From: Gemmatimonadota bacterium
Lineage (GTDB): Bacteria > Gemmatimonadota > Gemmatimonadetes > Gemmatimonadales > GWC2-71-9
DNA length: 35,250 nt
Assembly: GCA_016209985.1 (NCBI GenBank)
Contig: JACQVB010000161.1
Location: forward strand, 1 to 35,250
Reading direction: 5' to 3'
Position numbers and translations under genes: made by a program. A model generated the notes under the pieces. It did not search any database and was not told where the DNA came from. It worked only from the letters and a program-made list of their open reading frames with translations. Within the stretch, counting starts at the first letter, position 1. Each line of letters starts with the position of its first letter. This document shows, piece by piece, positions 1 through 8,710 of the stretch.

Positions 1-552
1 GACGGGGACGGCATCCGGGAGCGCAACGGAAGGAAGCTCGAGTTCGAGATCCTGGTCCCGAGCTCGAGCCAGGTCCGGCAGCGGATGGCGGTGATCCTGC
101 AGGAGCAGCTCAAGAAAGTCGGCGTCGGAACCAGCATTTCGGTGATCGAGCTGAACCTGTTCGGCAACCGCACCCGGAACGGGAAGTTTGAGACCGCCAT
201 GCTGAGCTGGAACGACGATCCCACGCCCTCGAGCATACGCCAGACCTGGACCAGCAAGGCCATCGGTGACGCGAACTTCGTTGGCTACGCCAATCCCCGG
301 TTCGACCGCCTGGTAGATGAGGCGTCCTTCGCTCCCGATCCAGCTACGGCGGTGCAGAAATGGAGAGCGGTCTTCTCGACCGTCATCGAGGATGCACCCG
401 GCATCTGGTTGACGAGCCTCATCCAGCCGGCGGGCATTCACCAACGGTATGACAATGTGACCATCCGGGCGGATCAATGGTCCGCCACGCTGTGGACCTG
501 GCGGATACCGGCAGATCGGTTGACGGAACGGGACCGCGTCGCGGCCCGCTGA
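1..552 (+). CDS. Peptide ABC transporter substrate-binding protein, C-terminal part (family 5)
   Basis: The reading frame is open from base 1, so only the last 183 codons are in the window and the true start lies to the left. The first residues (DGDGIRERNGRKLEFEILV) match the region of DppA/OppA-type binding proteins where a DGDG(I)R turn precedes the second lobe. The segment QRMAVILQEQLKKVGV is the usual 'recruit a helix, then next strand' piece of the same fold. In this family the protein sits in the periplasm and hands di- or oligopeptides (sometimes nickel or opines) to the membrane permeases. The next four genes are the permeases and ATPases of the same transporter, with 2 bases between this stop and the first permease start, so cotranscription is very likely. 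Substrate cannot be fixed from sequence alone. Confidence 0.9.
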   Translation, partial: DGDGIRERNGRKLEFEILVPSSSQVRQRMAVILQEQLKKVGVGTSISVIELNLFGNRTRNGKFETAMLSWNDDPTPSSIRQTWTSKAIGDANFVGYANPRFDRLVDEASFAPDPATAVQKWRAVFSTVIEDAPGIWLTSLIQPAGIHQRYDNVTIRADQWSATLWTWRIPADRLTERDRVAAR

Positions 553-554
553 CG

Positions 555-1529
555 GTGCTTCGCTACGTCGCCGGTCGCCTTCTCCAAGCCGTTGCGGTGA
601 TGTTCCTGGTCGCCAGCCTCACGTTCGTGCTCCTCCATCTGGCCCCGGGTGACCCGTTCAGCTCCGCTTCGGAATCGGTATACACGTCGCCCGACGTCGT
701 GAAGCAAATGCGGCAGAACTTCGGCCTCGATCAGCCGATCCGGGTCCAGTACCGGCTCTATCTCTCCAACCTCGCGCGCGGAAACCTGGGCTACTCGTTT
801 TCGCAGTCCCGGCCGGTGTGGGACGCATTCCGCGAGCGGGTACCCAACACGCTGCTGCTGGCCATCGCGGCGCTCGCGATCGATTTTGCCGTGGGAATAG
901 GACTCGGCGTGGCACAAGGCAGCCGGTCGGGATCGCGCATCGATCGCTGGGCCACCATCGCCACCCTGACCCTGTATTCGATGCCGGTATTCTGGCTGGC
1001 CCAGGTGCTCATGGTCGTCTTCGGCGAGAAACTCGGCTGGTGGCCCACCGGCGGCATACACGATCCGGTCACCTGGGCGTTCCGCTCCCCGTTGGGACGG
1101 AGCGCTGATTTGCTTTGGCATCTGTTCCTGCCCGCCCTCGCCCTGGGGCTGGTAGGAGCGGCCGGAACCGCCCGCTACCAGCGCGCCCAGCTGCTGGAAG
1201 TCATTCAGCAGGACTACGTGCGCACCGCCCGCGCCAAGGGCCTCGCAGAGCGGGTGGTGCTGTGGCGGCACGCCCTGCGAAATGCGCTCCTCCCCACCAT
1301 TACCCTGATCGGCCTCTCGCTGCCGGCTCTGCTCTCGGGGGCCGTACTCGTCGAGACCGTATTCGCGTGGCCCGGAATGGGACTGCTCACGACGGACGCC
1401 ATTGCCCGCCGTGACTATCCCCTGGTAACCGGAGCGGCGGTCTTGGCAGGCGCCCTGGTCGTCCTCAGTAACCTGGTTGCCGACATCCTGGCACACGCGG
1501 CCGACCCGCGCACCCGGTCCATCGCGTGA
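555..1529 (+). CDS. Peptide ABC transporter permease, DppB/OppB type
   Basis: Inner-membrane permease of about 324 residues, the normal length for DppB/OppB. I place the start at GTG 555, two bases after the binding-protein stop: it gives MLRYVAGRLLQAVAVMF, the standard N-terminus (first membrane helix after a short RY..RRLL segment). The frame is open further upstream, but that would overlap the binding-protein gene. The LAPGDPF motif after helix 1 and the loop ARAKGL with downstream alanine/glycine-rich EAA-type residues (about residues 215-235) are characteristic of the family and contact the ATPase. About six membrane helices can be followed. It pairs with the following DppC-type permease. 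Confidence 0.93.
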   Translation: MLRYVAGRLLQAVAVMFLVASLTFVLLHLAPGDPFSSASESVYTSPDVVKQMRQNFGLDQPIRVQYRLYLSNLARGNLGYSFSQSRPVWDAFRERVPNTLLLAIAALAIDFAVGIGLGVAQGSRSGSRIDRWATIATLTLYSMPVFWLAQVLMVVFGEKLGWWPTGGIHDPVTWAFRSPLGRSADLLWHLFLPALALGLVGAAGTARYQRAQLLEVIQQDYVRTARAKGLAERVVLWRHALRNALLPTITLIGLSLPALLSGAVLVETVFAWPGMGLLTTDAIARRDYPLVTGAAVLAGALVVLSNLVADILAHAADPRTRSIA

Positions 1530-2335
1530 ACCGCCGGGTCCGTGCCGGCCTCCTGCTCCTCGCCGTGCTGTTTGCATCCGCAGCTCTTGCTCCCGCCATC
1601 TCACGGCACAGTCCCGTAGACCAGCCGGATGTCGTCCGACTGCAATACGCTCCGCCCTCCTGGAACCATCCGCTGGGTACCGACTTCTTCAGCCGTGACG
1701 TGTTGAGCCGGACGCTGTATGGAGCGCGCATCTCGCTGTCCATCGCCTGCCTCTCGGTTCTGCTTTCGGTGACCGTGGGAACCATGGTCGGGCTGGGTGC
1801 GGGATTTGCCGGCAGTGCCGTGGATGCCGTCCTCATGCGATTGGTAGATGCCGGCCTCGCCATTCCCCGTATCTTTCTGCTGCTCGTGATCGCCGCCCTC
1901 TGGCCCCGGTTCAGCGTCACGGCGCTCATCCTAGTACTCGGCCTCACCAGCTGGTTCGGCACCAGCCGTCTGGTCCGCGCGGAAGTCCTCAGCGTACGCA
2001 ACCGCGAGTACGTCACCGCCTCACGCGTCCTCGGACTCGGCTCGTCGCGCATCGCCCTGCGGCACGTGCTCCCCAACGTGGTAGCCCCGATACTCGTGGC
2101 CGCCACGCTGGGCGTCGGTAACATGATCCTGATCGAAGCCGGCCTTTCGTATCTCGGGTTCGGTGTGCCTCAGCCCACCGCGTCACTGGGAAACATGATC
2201 AGAGACGGGCAGGACGCTCTTCTCCGGGCCCCCTGGGTCGCCATCACCCCCGGCGTCTTCATCATCGTGACGGTGCTCGCCTTCTCCGTGCTGAGCGATG
2301 GCTTGCGCCAGGCCTCCGATCCGAGAAGCGCGTGA
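1526..2335 (+). CDS. Peptide ABC transporter permease, DppC/OppC type
   Basis: Second permease of the transporter, 269 residues. It starts at GTG 1526, whose last bases overlap the stop of the first permease (GTGA), which indicates translational coupling. The sequence HPLGTDFFSRDVLSRTLYG near residue 50 is the DppC/OppC signature (HxLGTDxxGRDxxSR), and the EAA loop appears as REYVTASRVLGLGSSRI around residues 158-174. GLSYLGFGVPQP follows the expected membrane segment. It is slightly shorter than many DppC proteins (about 290-300) because the cytoplasmic N-terminal tail is short. Heterodimer partner of the upstream permease. Confidence 0.93.
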   Translation: MNRRVRAGLLLLAVLFASAALAPAISRHSPVDQPDVVRLQYAPPSWNHPLGTDFFSRDVLSRTLYGARISLSIACLSVLLSVTVGTMVGLGAGFAGSAVDAVLMRLVDAGLAIPRIFLLLVIAALWPRFSVTALILVLGLTSWFGTSRLVRAEVLSVRNREYVTASRVLGLGSSRIALRHVLPNVVAPILVAATLGVGNMILIEAGLSYLGFGVPQPTASLGNMIRDGQDALLRAPWVAITPGVFIIVTVLAFSVLSDGLRQASDPRSA

Positions 2336-3348
2336 CTCCGCTCCTTTCGGTCCGGAACCTGAGCGTGTCATTCGCGACGCCGCGGGGAGTGGCGCGCGCG
2401 GTGGATGACGTTTCCTTCGACTTGCTGCCGGGCGAAACGCTGGCGCTGGTCGGCGAGTCGGGTTGCGGCAAGACGGTCACCGCCCTCTCCCTCCTCAAGC
2501 TGATTCCCGAGCCCCCGGGGAGAACCGATCCGCGCAGCCGGGTCGAATACGCGGGAACCAACGTGCTCGCACTCGGCGGAGAAGCCCTGCGCCAGGTGCG
2601 CGGCGGTCAGATCGCCATGGTGTTCCAGGAACCGACCACCAGCCTGAACCCGGTGCTCACGGTCGGCTCCCAGATCGCGGAAACGGTTCGCGCCCACCGC
2701 GAGACCGATCGTGCCGGGGCCCGGGAGCGCGCGGTCGGGATGATGCGGTTGGCGGGCATTCCGGAACCGGAAGAGCGTTATGGGAGCTATCCGCACCAGC
2801 TTTCCGGAGGACTGAAACAGCGAATCATGATCGCCATCGCGCTCTCCTGCGAGCCCCGGATCCTGATCGCGGACGAACCCACCACCGCACTCGACGTCAC
2901 CATTCAGGCCCAGATCATCGAACTCCTCTCCGACCTCCGCAAACGCCTGGGACTCGCCGTCCTGCTCATCTCGCACGACCTGGGGCTCGTCGCGGGGATC
3001 GCCGACCGCGTGGCGGTCATGTACGCCGGAAGAATCGTCGAGGAGGCCACGACTGCGGACCTGTTTGCCAGGCCCCGGCATCCGTACACCGAAGGCTTGC
3101 TGCAGGCCGCGCCCCGCGTGGACCGGCCGCAGGCCGCCTTGGCTGCCATTCCGGGATCCGTGCCCTCGGCCACGGCGTGGCCATCTGGTTGCCGTTTCCA
3201 TCCCCGCTGTCCCCATGCGTGGGATCGCTGCATTCGGGAAGAGCCCGGGCTCCTGCAGGCCGGTGCGACACGGTCCTCGCGCTGCTGGTTGGTGGTGGAA
3301 CCCGAACGGCGCCGCCCCGCGACCACTGCCGTCACCGGCACCGCATGA
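2332..3348 (+). CDS. Peptide ABC transporter ATPase, DppD/OppD type
   Basis: Nucleotide-binding subunit of 338 residues starting at GTG 2332, overlapping the previous stop by 4 bases. Walker A is GESGCGKT (residues 41-48), the ABC signature is LSGG at 157-160, and Walker B is ILIADEP followed by TTALD. The C-terminal tail ([14 protein letters not shown], near residue 285) is the cysteine-containing oligopeptide/dipeptide C-terminal extension of this subfamily, known in DppD-like proteins to carry an iron-sulfur cluster. The protein couples ATP hydrolysis to peptide uptake with the DppF-type partner next door. Confidence 0.94.
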   Translation: MTPLLSVRNLSVSFATPRGVARAVDDVSFDLLPGETLALVGESGCGKTVTALSLLKLIPEPPGRTDPRSRVEYAGTNVLALGGEALRQVRGGQIAMVFQEPTTSLNPVLTVGSQIAETVRAHRETDRAGARERAVGMMRLAGIPEPEERYGSYPHQLSGGLKQRIMIAIALSCEPRILIADEPTTALDVTIQAQIIELLSDLRKRLGLAVLLISHDLGLVAGIADRVAVMYAGRIVEEATTADLFARPRHPYTEGLLQAAPRVDRPQAALAAIPGSVPSATAWPSGCRFHPRCPHAWDRCIREEPGLLQAGATRSSRCWLVVEPERRRPATTAVTGTA

Positions 3349-4352
3349 GCGCGCCCGCGCAATCGCCGCGGGTCTCGACGGACATCCTCGTCGAGATCGA
3401 TCGTCTGGTAAAGGAATTTCCGGTCGAGCGCGGGCTTCTGGCCACGCGCGATGTGCTCCGGGCCGTGAATGACGTCTCTCTCGCTCTCCGCCGAGGCGAA
3501 ATCCTCGGCCTCGTGGGCGAAAGCGGCAGCGGAAAGACGACGCTCGGCCGCTGCGCCATTCGGCTCATCCAGCCTACCGACGGACGGGTGATGTTCGAGG
3601 GAACCGATCTGGCCACTCTGTCGGCCCGCGATCTGCGCCGGTTTCGCCGCCGCATGCAGCTCGTGTTTCAGGATCCCTCTGGATCGCTCAATCCCCGCAT
3701 GAAGGTGGGCGATGCGGTCCGCGAACCGATCGAGGTGCACGACATCGCGCGCGGGAGCCGCGCGCGGGCGCGGGTGGCCGAGCTTTTCGGCGAAGTCGGG
3801 CTCGATCCTTCTTATGTAGACCGCTACCCCCACGAGCTCTCCGGCGGCCAGCGGCAGCGCGTCGGCATCGCCCGCGCCTTGTCGGTCGAGCCGCAATTCG
3901 TGGTGCTGGACGAGCCGGTTTCGGCCCTCGACGTCTCGGTTCAGGCCCAGGTGCTGAATCTCCTATCCGATCTTCGTCGCCGGCACGCGCTCACCTACTT
4001 GTTCGTCGCGCACGACCTCGCCGTGGTACGGCACGTGGCCGATCGGGTGGCCGTGATGTACCTCGGTCGCATCATGGAGCTCGCCGACGCATCAGTCCTC
4101 TACCAGCGGCCCAGCCATCCCTACACCCGAGCCCTGCTCTCGGCGGCCCCGGTTCCCGATCCCACCGCGAAACGCGAGCGCATCGTCCTCAGCGGCGACC
4201 CCCCCTCTCCGGTCCACCCGCCATCCGGGTGCCCGTTCCACACCCGCTGCTTCCACCCCAGAAAAGATGCCCGCTGTGTGGAAGAGCGCCCCGAGCTGCG
4301 TCCCATTACCGCCGGCCAGTCGACGGCATGCCACTACGCGGATCAGTGGTAG
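3345..4352 (+). CDS. Peptide ABC transporter ATPase, DppF/OppF type
   Basis: Second ATPase of the transporter, 335 residues. The frame is open far upstream (from about 2463), but that part overlaps the DppD gene in another frame. ATG 3345, overlapping the DppD stop by 4 bases (ATGA), is the natural start. Walker A is GESGSGKT (58-65), the signature is LSGGQRQR, and Walker B is FVVLDEP followed by VSALD. The tail has the CPFHTRC motif typical of OppF/DppF. It ends the operon: 77 bases follow before the next gene, which has its own strong ribosome-binding site. Confidence 0.94.
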   Translation: MSAPAQSPRVSTDILVEIDRLVKEFPVERGLLATRDVLRAVNDVSLALRRGEILGLVGESGSGKTTLGRCAIRLIQPTDGRVMFEGTDLATLSARDLRRFRRRMQLVFQDPSGSLNPRMKVGDAVREPIEVHDIARGSRARARVAELFGEVGLDPSYVDRYPHELSGGQRQRVGIARALSVEPQFVVLDEPVSALDVSVQAQVLNLLSDLRRRHALTYLFVAHDLAVVRHVADRVAVMYLGRIMELADASVLYQRPSHPYTRALLSAAPVPDPTAKRERIVLSGDPPSPVHPPSGCPFHTRCFHPRKDARCVEERPELRPITAGQSTACHYADQW

Positions 4353-4384
4353 ACCACGGGCTTGAAACTCCATGGGCCGGGGTT

Positions 4385-4409
4385 CGTATGAAGGAGCATC
4401 TCACATACG
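4385..4409 (+). promoter_or_regulatory. Inverted repeat in leader of the secreted-protein gene
   Basis: CGTATG (4385-4390) and its exact complement CATACG (4404-4409) flank a 13-base spacer, 20 bases before the start codon at 4430. It could form an RNA hairpin just upstream of the ribosome-binding site, or be an operator. It could also be part of the end of the peptide-transporter transcript. The six-base arms are short, so chance is possible. Confidence 0.3.
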
Positions 4410-4416
4410 GATCGTT

Positions 4417-4423
4417 GAGGAGG
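4417..4423 (+). promoter_or_regulatory. Ribosome-binding site deciding the start at 4430
   Basis: GAGGAGG lies 6 bases before ATG 4430. An in-frame ATG at 4388 would give a longer product, but it has no such site and would put charged residues before the signal peptide, so 4430 is chosen. Confidence 0.75.
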
Positions 4424-4429
4424 ATCGAA

Positions 4430-5107
4430 ATGCGCCTCGCACTTGCCGCAGCAACCGCCCTGGCTGCCGCCGCACTGCCCGTGCACGCGCAGTCAGCTCC
4501 CAATCAGTCCGCCGGCTTGACCGGCCGCTATGCGTTCGAAGCGCCTCTTCCCGACGGGGGCATCATCCCCGGCGAAATCGAGATCGCCAGCGTGTCACCC
4601 CCTGCGGGGACAGTCCGCTGGGCCAGCCCGAACGGCCCCGACTCGGCAACGATCACCCAACTCACCGCCGATGGCTCCAGCGCCCTGGTCGTCAGCGACA
4701 ACCCCGCAGGCCGCTATACCATCCACCTGGCTTTCGTGGCCGATACCTTCAGCGGCACCTATGATGGTCCCCAATCGGGCACGCTGCACGGCCGCCGAGT
4801 GGTGGTGGATCCCATCGGTGTCTACGATTTCGAGGCCGGCCCTTCCGGTGGTAACAAGGTGGGCGGCAGGCTGGTGATCAAAGTCGGACCGGCGGGCTAC
4901 AGCGGGACCGTGGCGCCCGATGGGAATGAGCCGGCCCCGATCACCAAAGTGACAACCGAAGGAATCAACGTCCTGGTACTCGCCTCGATCGGAGACGGCG
5001 GGACCGTAACGCTCCGCCTGAAGGCGGTGGCGGACTCGTTAAACGGCACCTACGAAGTGTCCAACGGGGAAGGCGGGGAGTTGCGATCAGTCAGAATCAG
5101 GCGGTAG
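4430..5107 (+). CDS. Secreted protein with a two-fold repeated beta-rich domain, unknown function
   Basis: 225 residues with a clear Sec signal peptide (MRLALAAATALAAAALPVHA, cleavage near residue 22). The mature part consists of two copies of a roughly 97-residue domain. GRYAFEA (32-38) corresponds to GVYDFEA (130-136), and SGTYDG (from 108) corresponds to NGTYEV (from 205). The order of elements between these landmarks is the same: a hydrophilic gain-of-strand segment, a G-x-V/A-x-P turn, an ITQLT/ITKVT segment, a long hydrophobic strand and the GTY motif. The pattern is all-beta and lipocalin- or avidin-like in feel, but I cannot name the family. It is probably periplasmic or extracellular. 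It is likely monocistronic, and the 3' gap holds the inverted heptad repeat at 5112. Confidence 0.75.
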   Translation: MRLALAAATALAAAALPVHAQSAPNQSAGLTGRYAFEAPLPDGGIIPGEIEIASVSPPAGTVRWASPNGPDSATITQLTADGSSALVVSDNPAGRYTIHLAFVADTFSGTYDGPQSGTLHGRRVVVDPIGVYDFEAGPSGGNKVGGRLVIKVGPAGYSGTVAPDGNEPAPITKVTTEGINVLVLASIGDGGTVTLRLKAVADSLNGTYEVSNGEGGELRSVRIRR

Positions 5108-5111
5108 CGCT

Positions 5112-5216
5112 GTGCATCAGCCGTCAGCCATCAGCCGTCAGTCAATCGCTGCAGGCCGTAAACTCGGAGAACGTCCCGGCATTGAGGCTGATGGCTGATG
5201 GCTCATGGCTGACGGC

Positions 5217-5225
<9 letters not shown>
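5112..5225. repeat. Inverted heptad repeat R1 (convergent gap)
   Basis: The left arm (5112-5144) is made of tandem 7-mers of the form CATCAGC/CGTCAGC. The right arm (about 5184-5225) is the imperfect reverse complement, GATGGCT/GACGGCT units. The outer ends GTGCA (5112-5116) and TGCAC (5221-5225) pair. A loop of about 40 bases separates the arms. The element fills the gap between two convergent genes and includes the last nine bases of the POT transporter gene, including its stop codon. It probably acts as a bidirectional terminator or 3' stabiliser. Confidence 0.75.
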
Positions 5226-6553
<1,328 letters not shown>

Positions 6554-6557
<4 letters not shown>

Positions 6558-7120
6558 TTCCCCATCTTTTTCTTGAGTTCGCGCAACTGGGCCTCCGCCG
6601 CCGCTTCTCGCGCCTGCCGGTCGATGCTGCCTTTGAGCAGCTCGTCAGCCAGGTCGGTTTCCGGCCGCGCCCCACCGGCCGCCTGAATGTCTCGCCAGGC
6701 CTGCTCCGTAGGGGATCCGGGCGACCCGGGAGGTCGCTCGCGCTCGACCGACCGCAGCCGGTCGGTCATCTCGCTCAACTCGCGTTCGGCCAGGGCCAGC
6801 TCGGCCCGCTGAGCCGAGAGCTTCTGCTCCAGGACCGAGATCCGCTCGGCATGCTTCACGGCAAAGCGGCGGGCCACTTCCACCGTCTCGTGGTCGCTGA
6901 TCCCCTCAGCCAGGCGGCCCCGGCGTTGCGCGTCACTCAGGCTGCGTCGCTCCGGTTCGAGCTGCCGCTCGGTGGCGGCGAGATCGTCACGCATCTTGCC
7001 CACCGCGGCCTTGAGCTCGATGACCGCCTTTCGCATCTGCCCGGCGAGGTCGCGCAGGTCCTGGGCCGGCGTCGCCGCCGCCAGCGCGGCGTCGATGGCC
7101 GCCCGCAGGCGCTCGAACAC
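6554..7120 (-). CDS. PspA/IM30-like coiled-coil protein
   Basis: 188 residues, almost entirely helical with heptad-like charge patterns (coiled coil about residues 25-135). It starts with FERLRAAIDAAL and ends with LRELKKKMGK. The ends and the spacing of the DLRDLAGQMRKAVIELKAAV segment resemble PspA/IM30 proteins, which coat and protect the inner membrane. The protein is shorter than E. coli PspA (222) and the match is weak, so a generic coiled-coil protein remains possible. The frame is open to 7255 but that would overlap the zinc-ribbon gene. GTG 7120 shares one base with the upstream stop (TAGTG), indicating coupling. It lies in a three-gene operon, zinc ribbon, this protein, POT transporter. 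Confidence 0.6.
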
Positions 7121-7284
7121 TAGCTTTTCTTGACCGTCTTGGCGTAGAACGGCGTGAACACCCGCGAGACTTTGGCCGACTTGCACTTCGGGCAGGACGC
7201 CTTCTTCCGGCCGTGCGTTGAAATGGACTCGATGCGGGAGAACTGCTTGCCGCACTTGTCACAGCGGTACTCGTAGGTGGGCAT
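7120..7284 (-). CDS. FmdB-family zinc-ribbon protein
   Basis: A 54-residue protein starting MPTYEYRCDKCG, the typical FmdB-family (putative regulatory protein) opening. Four cysteines form two CxxC knuckles (C8, C11, C31, C34) for one zinc. The C-terminus is basic (YAKTVKKS). The ATG at 7284 is chosen because it gives the family N-terminus; the frame is open to 7320. The role of the family is not established; some members are regulators or ribosome-associated. First gene of the operon with the PspA-like and POT genes. Confidence 0.85.
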   Translation of the reverse strand: MPTYEYRCDKCGKQFSRIESISTHGRKKASCPKCKSAKVSRVFTPFYAKTVKKS

Positions 7285-7357
7285 GGGGCCTTCCCCTGTG
7301 TTTTCGGGTTGATTGAGCAAACGATACGCGGGGGTGGTAGGGGGGTCAATCGTACCT

Positions 7358-7363
7358 TACTAT
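7358..7363 (+). promoter_or_regulatory. Possible -10 element of a near-leaderless promoter
   Basis: TACTAT at 7358-7363 would place transcription start at about 7370, two bases before the ATG at 7372, giving a leaderless or nearly leaderless mRNA. No convincing -35 box or ribosome-binding site is seen in the run of G's upstream, which agrees with, but does not prove, leaderless translation. Confidence 0.3.
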
Positions 7364-7371
7364 TCTGCGGC

Positions 7372-7869
7372 ATGCGCCGCCCCTCCTTGATGCTTCTGGC
7401 CCTGTTCGTGGCCTCCTGCGGAAAAAGCTCGGAAAACAGCGCCGTCTGCGGCTTTGCCAGCATCGCCGGAGCCACCATGGTGCTGCAATACCTGCCCAAC
7501 GAACACGCCCGGCTCGCCGCCCCGCCCGGTGGCCTGCCATCGTCACTTCCGGCACGGGTCGTGGGATACGGCACCTCTCACGTGCTGGTCACCGATAGCC
7601 CCGACGGGCTGGTCCTCGGCTACGAAGGCGCCGGCTTCCCGGCCACTCCCGGATTCGGCCTGCTGCTGGTGGACGATTCCTCTGAAGTGGTCCGCGGCGT
7701 GATGATCTACGACAAGGAAGTACAGGAAAACGTGCCCAAGATCGGCACCATCTCGGGAAGTACGTCGACCATCCCGTTGTATGGGCTACGGGTCAACTGG
7801 CCCTCGGTGAGCGACGTGCGGTGCCCCCTGTTCGCCGCGCCCGCGAGCGACAGCGCCGACAACCAATAA
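7372..7869 (+). CDS. Small lipoprotein of unknown function
   Basis: 165 residues starting at ATG 7372. The first 15 residues are a type II signal peptide with lipobox VASC, so Cys16 would be lipidated and the protein anchored in a membrane. The mature part is mixed alpha/beta with many glycines and no motif I recognise. Two further cysteines (in SAVCGF and VRCPLF) could form a disulfide. The C-terminus is polar and low in complexity. The longer frame from 7309 has no reason to be used because it would precede the signal peptide with charged residues. Divergent from the FmdB-type gene, convergent with the unknown gene ending at 7985. Confidence 0.7.
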   Translation: MRRPSLMLLALFVASCGKSSENSAVCGFASIAGATMVLQYLPNEHARLAAPPGGLPSSLPARVVGYGTSHVLVTDSPDGLVLGYEGAGFPATPGFGLLLVDDSSEVVRGVMIYDKEVQENVPKIGTISGSTSTIPLYGLRVNWPSVSDVRCPLFAAPASDSADNQ

Positions 7870-7984
7870 CGGCATCCCTTCCCCCCTCCGCCCGACCCCA
7901 CGGCACGACGGCAGACCTCGGACGCAATGGCCGTCGTTTCTCGCGCCCACTGGCCCTCTGCCGTTATGCCGTTATGCCGTATTA
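7865..7984. repeat. Inverted octamer/heptad repeat R2 (convergent gap)
   Basis: The right arm (7960-7984) has tandem 8-mers GCCGTTAT, and the left end AATAACGGCAT (7865-7875), which includes the TAA stop of the lipoprotein gene, is its complement. Nested inside is a perfect 8-base inverted repeat, ACGACGGC (7905-7912) with GCCGTCGT (7930-7937). The element fills the gap between two convergent genes. Confidence 0.65.
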
Positions 7985-8710
7985 TCAGGCCGAGAGCTTG
8001 AACTCCTCGCTCACCTGCCGCATCAGGCGGTCGGGACTCGAGAAGTTGGGAAAGAACACCCGGTCGGAGACCTGGTTGAGCGCCACCCGGATGCGGGCGA
8101 AGAGATCCGCCACACTGGCGTAGACCGCGTCCATTTCCAGCTCACGGGCCAGGCCGTGGTCCGCGGCGCGGCGAAAGCCCAGCGTCCCCATTTCGTCGTA
8201 GTAGGCGAACCCCGGCGCTCCTTTGCGGGCGTTCTGCGCGGTGATATAATCGGGGAAAATTCCGGACAACCAGAGACTGAAGTTTCCCAGGTGGGCGCAC
8301 AGGAGAAACGCGCGTCGCCCCTCGGCGCCGCTCAGATCGGCGACGATATCGACCAGGTAGCGGCGGGTATCGTCGTCGTGCGGCGATACCCGATAAGCAC
8401 GGTCCCGCATCCCGAAGTCGAGCACCAGCGCTCCGAGATAGTCCGCGAGCCGGGCATCATCGACCCCGTAATTGCGGAGCGCGTGGCGGAGCGTGACGTA
8501 CAAGAAAAGCGGCGCTGAGGGCGCCGTGAGCTGTGGGTGGCTGCCGAGCAGCGGCATCAGATCCGGATCGTCGAGCAGGCGGTCGGGTCCCTCCTCCTCC
8601 ACCAGCTCCGTGTAATAGCGGCGGTCGGCGCTGCTGCCGCGCGCCAGCAGGTCGATGGCCAGCTGAATGTCGGCAGCGGTCAGACGTTCCCGCAAATTCG
8701 CGAGGATCAT
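7985..8710 (-). CDS. Conserved-looking helical protein of unknown function
   Basis: 241 residues, starting at ATG 8710 (MILANLRERLTAADIQ). GGGAGG 7 bases upstream (plus-strand 8718-8723) decides this start over longer options up to 8908. The protein is predicted mainly helical, without signal peptide or membrane segment, and so cytoplasmic. I recognise no family. Repeating short helices with acidic surfaces (DPDLMPLL, DDTRRYLVDIVADLSG) and a central FLLCAHLGNFSLWLSG segment are visible. The gene is head-to-head with the histidine kinase, and the two ATG codons overlap in CATG, so a functional link or shared control with the kinase is possible but not shown. Confidence 0.65.
   Translation of the reverse strand: MILANLRERLTAADIQLAIDLLARGSSADRRYYTELVEEEGPDRLLDDPDLMPLLGSHPQLTAPSAPLFLYVTLRHALRNYGVDDARLADYLGALVLDFGMRDRAYRVSPHDDDTRRYLVDIVADLSGAEGRRAFLLCAHLGNFSLWLSGIFPDYITAQNARKGAPGFAYYDEMGTLGFRRAADHGLARELEMDAVYASVADLFARIRVALNQVSDRVFFPNFSSPDRLMRQVSEEFKLSA

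Noticed and set aside
474-1604. 376-codon open frame on the minus strand
   Set aside because: Antisense to the DppB-type permease; composition is GRE-rich with no recognisable domain.
2463-3344. Upstream extension of the DppF-type ATPase
   Set aside because: It lies wholly within the DppD gene in another frame; ATG 3345 gives the normal protein.
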